A stretch of DNA of 64,000 nucleotides from Impatiens glandulifera. Taxonomy: Eukaryota > Streptophyta > Magnoliopsida > Ericales > Balsaminaceae. Below, piece by piece: positions 57,712 to 64,000 of this stretch. The stretch spans positions 8,605,505-8,669,504 of the forward strand of contig NC_061862.1 in the NCBI RefSeq assembly GCF_907164915.1, written 5' to 3'. Positions within the stretch are counted from its first letter, which is position 1. Every line of letters begins with the position of its first letter. Under the pieces are notes generated by a model. It was not told the origin of the DNA and did not search any database. It worked only from the letters and a program-made list of their open reading frames with translations. A program made the translations under genes and the position numbers.

Positions 57712-58013
57712 ATAAAAACCGATAACAAACATGAATCTAGTAGTGAAGAGGTTCAAAGTCAGAAAAGACCTACTAAAGCAGAACAAGATGAAAATCGAAG
57801 ACAAAGCAGAAAGATCCTGGATCCAGAAGCTACTAAATCTATCATGGGAGAAGATGAGATCTACATGAGGCAACCCTCACTCAATGACAATAGTATTCCA
57901 TGTAATCAAACTGTAGCCATTGAGGATAGTGAGGCAAGTGATGCTTATGATTTCTCTGATGAAGAGGTCCAGGACAGTCTGGAAAGTCAGGAACCCAACA
58001 CTTATATTCATTC

Positions 58014-61000
58014 ATGAATATAGTGACATGGAACATAAGGGGACTCAATGACCCTCTAAAATGTAAAGAAATCAGGAGGATCATTGAGAATCAGAAGATC
58101 ACTATTATGGGTATTCTTGAGACAAAAGTCAAAAGTCGGAACATTGAGAAGGTTAACAAACTGTGTATTGATAGTAGCTGAGAAATCATTCACAACTCAA
58201 ATGACAAAACGGGCAGAATCTGGGTTATTTGGGATAACAAAGTTGTTGAGGTGATGACTCTTTTTTCGAATGATCAAGCAATCCTGGTGGAGGTCAAAGA
58301 CAGAATCACAAGAATCGTGTTTAATCTTGCTATTATCTATGGTAGCAACTCAAGCACAGAAAGAAGACTCCTCTGGAATTGTCTTAAAAACTGGATCGGT
58401 ATTGATAAATCTTGGGCTGTCCTCGGTGATTACAACGTAACTAGAAACGAATCTGATCGTAGCCCAGAATCTGAAATTACTCGGGATATGATTGAATTTA
58501 ATGACTGCATCAGAGATATGGGTTGTATCGAGCCTACCAATTCTGGGAACTTCTTCACTTGGTCTTCTACGAGAGGGAATGAACAAATTAGAAAAAGTAG
58601 AATTGACAGATGTCTGGTAAATGAGAACTGGATTAACCAATTTCCGAGAAGTCAACTTCATGTTTTGAATCCGGGTATATCTGATCACTGCCCGATTAAA
58701 TTGTTCTCGGAAAAGGAAGAAAAGTTCAAAAGGCCCTTTAAATTTTTCAATTTTTGGATGGATAACGATAAATTCAAGGGTATCCTCGAAAGCGTATGGT
58801 CAACAGATGTCAGAGGTTCCAACATGTACAGGGTTTCTGAGAAGCTTAAGCTCCTGAAGAATTATCTCCAAAGCTTTGACAAGAAGAAGTTCAGCAATAT
58901 CTCCAATAGAGTTCTGGCTGCTAGAGAAGAACTGGAAGAGGTTCAGAAAAAGTTATTAAGGGATGATAGTGATCAACAACTCAATGAAACAGAAAGATAT
59001 GCGCTTGAAAACTTCAGGAAGCTGAGTTTGCTTGAAGAGAATTTTGTTAGACAGAAATCAAGACAGAACTGGCTTTCTTTGGGTGACAAAAACACAGCTT
59101 TCTTCTACAGAAAATGCAAGGCTAGAAATATGAGAAACAATGTGTACAGGCTGAAAAATGATGATGGTGAATATGTTCAGGGTCAAAAGGGTGTCCAAGA
59201 TCTGGCTATTGATTTCTATAAGCAGCTTATGAGTACAAGAGAGAAGCATCAAAGTCACCTGAATACCTTGTATCAAATTATTGATAGGAAAATCTCTGCA
59301 GAAGATAGTCGCGAGTTGATAAGGGTGGTCACGAAGGTTGAGGTTAAAGAAGCTCTGTTTAGTATTGATGAGAATAAAAGCCCGGGTCCTGATGGGTTTA
59401 ATGCACAGTTCTTCAAAGATAATTGGTCGGTTGTGGGTAAAGATGTTACTGATGGGGTTCTGGAGTTTTTCAAAAACAGGAAGATGTTAAAGCAATGGAA
59501 TACAGCGGTCCTAACCTTGATCCCCAAAACTGCGGTACCTGAGAAAGTACAAGATTTCAGACCAATTTCCTGCTGCAATGTGATTTATAAAATAATTTCA
59601 AAAATCATTTCTAAACGTTTTAAAAATGTTATAGGAAAAATAATAAATCTTAATCAATCTGCATTCATCCCCGGTAGGACAATCTCTCATAATATTCTTC
59701 TCATGTAGAGCCTATTAAAAGGCTACGGGAAAAAGAAAATATCCCCGAGAGTGGCTTTCAAAATAGATATCAAGAAAGCTTTTGACTCTGTTAGATGGGA
59801 AGCCATTCGAGACTTTCTGGTTGTTTCTGCTTTTCCTATGATTTTTATCGATTGGATTATGCAATGCGTTTCATCATCCTGCTTTGTTGTTAGCGTCAAT
59901 GGAGTCCACAGAGGCTATTTCAAGGGTGAAAACGGGGTAAGGCAAGGGGACCCCCTCTCTTCTTACCTTTTCGTATCTATCATGGCGATCTTTGAGAGCA
60001 TATTCGCGATGTTCCGAAAGAATCGTCCATACATCTTTCACCCATTCTGTGAGGTAGAGGAGGTAACACATTTATGCTTTGCTGACGATTTGTTCATTCT
60101 AGCGCACGTAGACGTTGATTCCATTAAAACTATTAGGGCTGCACTAACGTTCTTTTCTGAGGTAACAGGTTTAACTATTAATGAAAACAAAAATGTGGCA
60201 TTTTATGGAGGCGTGAAGGACGAAACAAAGCATGACATCTTCAACATCATGGGCATCAAGGAAGGCAGATTTCCCATAAGGTACTTAGGAATTCCGTTAA
60301 CTACGAAGCAGGTCGAGATCTCACACTACAAGGCGCTGATTGAAAAGGTAAAAAACACGATATTTGGCTGGGCAGCGAAAAAACTTTCTTATGTAGGGAG
60401 AATCGAACTTATCAAAACCGTGATTATGGGCATATTTGGCTATTGAGCGCAACAAATAGTCATTCCGAAGAAGGTAATGAAGGAACTCGACATGCTGATG
60501 AGAAACTTTATCTGGAATAGTAGTGGAAGAGGAGAAAAGAAAGTCAAATGGACCACTCTCTACAAACCGAAGGACAAGGGAGGCATCGACTTGAAGAACT
60601 GTATCGAGTGGAACAAGGCTCTAACCTTCAAGCATCTGTGGGCTTTGGAGCGCAATCAGGAGTCACTATGGATCAAATGGGTGCATACGAGATTTATGAA
60701 ACACGAAACCAGCATCTGGACCTGCAAAATTCACGAAGGTATGAGCTGGTCTCTAAAAAAGATTCTTAAACTAAGAAGCGATATTGCAGATCTTTATGAC
60801 ATCCGACTAGGGGACGGGAAAGGCACTCTATTCTGGAACGACCCTTGGTTTGAAAACCAGCCTATCATCGACAAGGAGCAGTTTCAAAATACTCGTATCA
60901 GAAGGGACTGCGCAAAAGCGAAAATCAGAGACATCAAATACGGGAATTGGAACTTGCTCTTGAGAAGAATTCCAGAAGGAAAGAGGATACTTGATCATAT

Positions 61001-61664
61001 AAGTAACATACAACTACACGACAGACCAGATATTCATGAATGGAAAGCTGAGGACAATGGGAAGCTAGTATTGAAGAAAATATGGGAGGTAATCCGGGAA
61101 AAAGCGCAGAAAGTAGAATGGGATCCTCTTGTATGGTCAACGAAGATTATCCCTCGACATCAGTTCATCCTATGGCTCGCCTTCTGGGAAAGACTCAGCA
61201 CACGTGATCGTATCAGTAAGTATATGAGCATCCCGGACGCGAGCTGTCTTCTATGCATAGGAAATGAAGAAACCATAGATCACCTATTCGGGAGCTGTTG
61301 TATTGCTTCGGAGCTTTGGGACAGATTCTATAAAAGCCTGGAGCTGATCAGTTTCCTGAGCAAATGGAATGAAATCAAAGAAGCGGCACTACTCAAAGCC
61401 AAGGGAAATAGATTTGCAACAAGCGTGTTCAAGTGCGGCTTTGGAGTAGTGGTGTATAACATTTGGCAAGAACGGAATGCAAGGGTATATGACAAAATCC
61501 GCAGGAGCATTGACGAGTTATGGAAAGATATTGTATCGGATTGCAGCGCCCTCGCGGGAACGTGGAGAGGAATTCCAAGCACGGAGCAGAACTGGAATAT
61601 CTGTAGGAACTGGAATTTACCGTTTTTTAAACTCACTAGAATTGAAAGCATTGCAAACAGATAA
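58014..61664 (+). pseudogene. LINE ORF2: endonuclease, reverse transcriptase, zf-RVT (three stops)
   Basis: One frame of 1217 codons is interrupted only at 58179-58181 (TGA), 59706-59708 (TAG) and 60444-60446 (TGA). The start ATG (58014) overlaps the ORF1 stop as ATGA. The APE-type endonuclease occupies about 1-225: NIRGL near residue 7, ETK near 37, GDYN near 139, SDHCP near 222. RT spans about 440-760: KSPGPDGF, DFRPISCCNVIYKIISK, SAFIPGRTI, DIKKAFDSVRW, GVRQGDPLSSYLF and catalytic FADD near 689. The zf-RVT domain spans about 1040-1100 (CLLCIGNEETIDHLFGSC). All catalytic motifs are intact. The product would nick the target and prime reverse transcription; as it stands it is not expressible in full. 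Confidence 0.93.
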
Positions 61665-61813
61665 TTCATTTACGTTTTTTAGCTTTTATTCAGAATGTTA
61701 CGACTTCAAAATCATTCTAGGCCTGTCTAGAATGATCTCTTAAACTCGTAGTTTTTTTTCCCATTTTTGGGAATTTTTAATGAAATGACGCTAAGTCGTT
61801 TTCCCAAAAAAAA
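61665..61813 (+). other. LINE 3' UTR and poly(A)
   Basis: About 140 bp ending in an A12 run. It contains TTTTTAATGAAATGACG, similar to the end of the older LINE at about 30790 on the minus strand. Confidence 0.8.
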
Positions 61814-61817
61814 AAAA

Positions 61818-64000
61818 TCCTAATTATGTAACCCTGCTTTTCGGAAGCCCCCGTCAAACAAAGTTAGAACCCTACTTTCCTTCGTTAGGAAATTCGAGTT
61901 TGTCCTTTGACTCAACAATGATGGGTTGGTCAGCAAGGAAGTCCACAACAATGCTTCCTTTAATATACTTTTGTACCGTATATGCTATGTCGTATTCGGA
62001 TAACATCATCATCCATTTGGAAAGACTTGGTGGCAGAAGGGTTCGTTGGAACAAGAAATGGATCGGGTCTAGTCTTGATAACAACTTTATTTTGGTGGGC
62101 TTCATGTAGTGTCTCAATCTTTTAGTGACCCATGATATGGCCCAACAAATTTTCTCACCTGGAATGTAATTAAGTTCACACCTAGTCATCCTTTTACTAA
62201 TATAGTATACAGTCGTTTCGAGTTTTTCCTCATTTTCTTAAGCCAAAGGCTTCCCATGGTTGTATCTGTTACAATAAGGTATATGAGGGGATTTTAAATA
62301 GTCCTTGATTCTGTCTAACGCTTGTTGTCAGTCTTCATCCCATATATACTTTTGGTCTTTATTTAGTAGCTTAAATAGCAGATCGCATATCATGGTAAGT
62401 TTGTTGATGAATCAGTTAATGTATTGGATTTTACCCAAAAATTCATGGACCTATCTTTCGTTTCGAGGGACCGACATAGTCGTGATTTCTTATATCTTAG
62501 AGGGATTGGCTTCGATTCCCCTCTATATATTTAAGAAGCTGAGCATTTTACTAGTTGTGACTCCAAAAGTACACTTCTATGGGTTAAGTCGTAACTAATA
62601 TTTCCTGATTCGTTGTAGGAACTTCTCGAGGTTTAGACATGTCCTTCTCGATCCTTCGATTTAACAATCAGATCTTCGGCTTATTTCTACTTCCTTGTGG
62701 ATCATGTCATAAAAGATCATGGTGGTTGCCCTTTGATATGTGGCCCCTGCGTTTTTAAGACCTAAAGGCATGACCCTATAATAGAAGGTTATTACTTCTG
62801 TTATAAATGTGGTATTTTTCTTGTCTTGCGCGGTAATCAGGATTTGATTATATCCTAAAAATCCGTCAATGAATGACAATAATTCATGACCGACAACATG
62901 ATCGACCAATATGTAGATGTGTGATAGCGAGAAATGATCTTTAGGGTTGTCCTTAATTAGATCTCGATAATCTATGTACACACGTATCTTCCCGTATTTC
63001 TTTAGGACGAGAACTACGTTAGCTATCCAAGTATAATATTCCACTACCTCGAGAAATTTAGCTTTGAGTTGCTTTCGGACTTCGTCTCAGATTTTGTTCA
63101 CAACTCATATTTTGATTAGTACTACCTATTCCATCCGTCTGAGATTTTTCTTTACTAGCTTAACGTCGGGATATAGATGGATATGATGTCGTATGATCTT
63201 TAGACCAATTCTTGGCATGTCCTTATATGAACATGCGAAGATGTCTTTGTTGGCTTTCAATAGCTCAACTAACTCTAGATGCTCTCGTGTGTTTAAACTT
63301 TGATTGATCAGTACGATCTGAGGATTTTCGGTCGTGTTTAAATTGATTTCGATTGTCTTTTCTGATGCGTCGTCTTCAGTTTCTAAGAAGTGTTTGGTTT
63401 CAAAGTTTAAGTCAGAGTAAAAGGAAATATCATTTTTACTCATAGATTCGAAGTCTACTTCTTGTGTTATATCGAGGGGTTTATTACATATAAGAAAAGA
63501 TGACCTGACAAGATCATTATTCTTAGGTTTTTTATAATGTACAGTATTTAACATCTCAGGACATATGAGATGAAAAAGTGTTATACTTTCGTCAATCACA
63601 ACATCGACAGATGAAAGGAAGTTAGTTTATTAGGAACCGAAGAGCTAGATTCTTAGTTGGATCAACTGTCTTGGGAATCCGAGCCAAGTTTTTCAGGGGG
63701 TCGCGCCAATAGTCTGTTATTTTTGTAATCTTGCATATAGAAGGGTTATGATTATGAGGACAATATGAAAAGATTTCGAGACCTAAAAAATGTCTTTAGA
63801 AATCTAGATTGGTAAAGGATTCAGGAAAGTCAAAGCATAGAGTGTTTTGACCCTCGCGGATGAATTGTCCATTCAAGGTTGATGGAACAACTATGCGTTG
63901 TTTGGATATCATTTCCTTGTTGATTTCTTTGAATCCTTTAGGGATGTATCCTAGACATTGGTGGTCCATGTTACAACATAGTTGCGGGAATGATGGGATA
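61818..64000 (-). pseudogene. Gypsy pol, 5' half: protease-RT-RNase H
   Basis: On the minus strand: linker to RT start (63599-63126, with DIFACSYKDMPRIG and HHIHLYPDVKLVKKNLRRM), RT (63044-62661: WIANVVLVLKKYGKIRVYID, DHFSLSHIYILVD, SFIDGFLGYNQI, YRVMPLGLKNAGATYQRA), the catalytic region near 62675-62660 in which the usual VDD is altered (AED in a shifted frame), and the start of RNase H (62189-61872: CWAISWVTKRLRHYM, MLSEYDIAYTVQ, IKGSIVVDFLADQP). The element runs off the window. It is dead: shifts, stops and a mutated catalytic site. Confidence 0.9.

Larger units (their letters stand above)
52351..61813 (+). mobile_element. Full-length L1-type LINE
   Basis: The 9.46-kb element lies between target-site duplications AAAATCCTAATTATG (52336-52350 and 61814-61828). 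It has a 5' UTR (52351-53139), ORF1, ORF2, a short 3' UTR and a poly(A) tail (61806-61817, partly shared with the target). Only four nonsense codons interrupt its two ORFs, all explicable as G-to-A or C-to-T changes, so it is comparatively young. The 5' end appears complete. The length is well above the roughly 6-7 kb I expect for plant L1 elements, because of ORF1. Confidence 0.92.

Overview
The window looks like nuclear DNA from a eudicot, probably an asterid. It is very AT-rich between elements, it holds one intact intronless plant defence gene, and it is packed with Copia, Gypsy and L1-type retroelements plus small Harbinger, Mutator and Helitron elements. The Copia accessory proteins resemble predicted proteins I remember from Gesneriaceae (Lamiales); that is memory only and unverified.

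Layout. 1-1954 is the 3' end of a plus-strand Copia element with its 3' LTR. 1955-4310 is AT-rich DNA. 4311-10427 and 31738-36882 are the two arms of a large inverted duplication. Each arm ends in the same 5'-truncated LINE, and each has gained its own insertions since duplication (a Mutator-like MITE on the left, a Helitron on the right). The spacer between the arms holds a minus-strand Copia complex (10430-21300), a plus-strand fragment of the same Copia family (21300-24720), a Gypsy-LTR-like remnant, a LINE remnant (25500-26770) and unassigned AT-rich DNA. A third, more diverged copy of the arm sequence lies at about 37700-39645 and stops at a Gypsy-type LTR (about 39650-41690). 41835-43776 is a three-level nest of TIR elements. 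44190-45191 (minus) is an intact polygalacturonase-inhibiting protein gene with TATA box and polyadenylation signal, the only convincing host gene. 45640-48270 is a direct tandem duplication; one unit carries a Tourist-type MITE and the other is an empty site. From 49288 to the window end lies a decayed minus-strand Gypsy element, split by a Copia solo LTR (50828-52330) and by a full-length, 9.5-kb L1-type LINE (52351-61813) inserted only 20 bp apart.

Most unusual points. (1) The Copia family at 10.4-24.7 kb carries, downstream of pol, tandem accessory ORFs of one protein family. Each ORF is preceded by its own TATA box and short leader, and the arrangement appears in two oppositely oriented copies. 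(2) The LTR at 18678-19884 looks shared by two tandem Copia elements, and the polypurine-tract/U3 junction beside it is triplicated as a 90-bp repeat. (3) The LINE has an exceptionally long ORF1 (about 1625 codons) whose stop overlaps the ORF2 start in the sequence ATGA; only four nonsense codons separate it from full coding capacity. All positions and homologies were read by eye. Element boundaries given as 'about' are uncertain by tens of bases.
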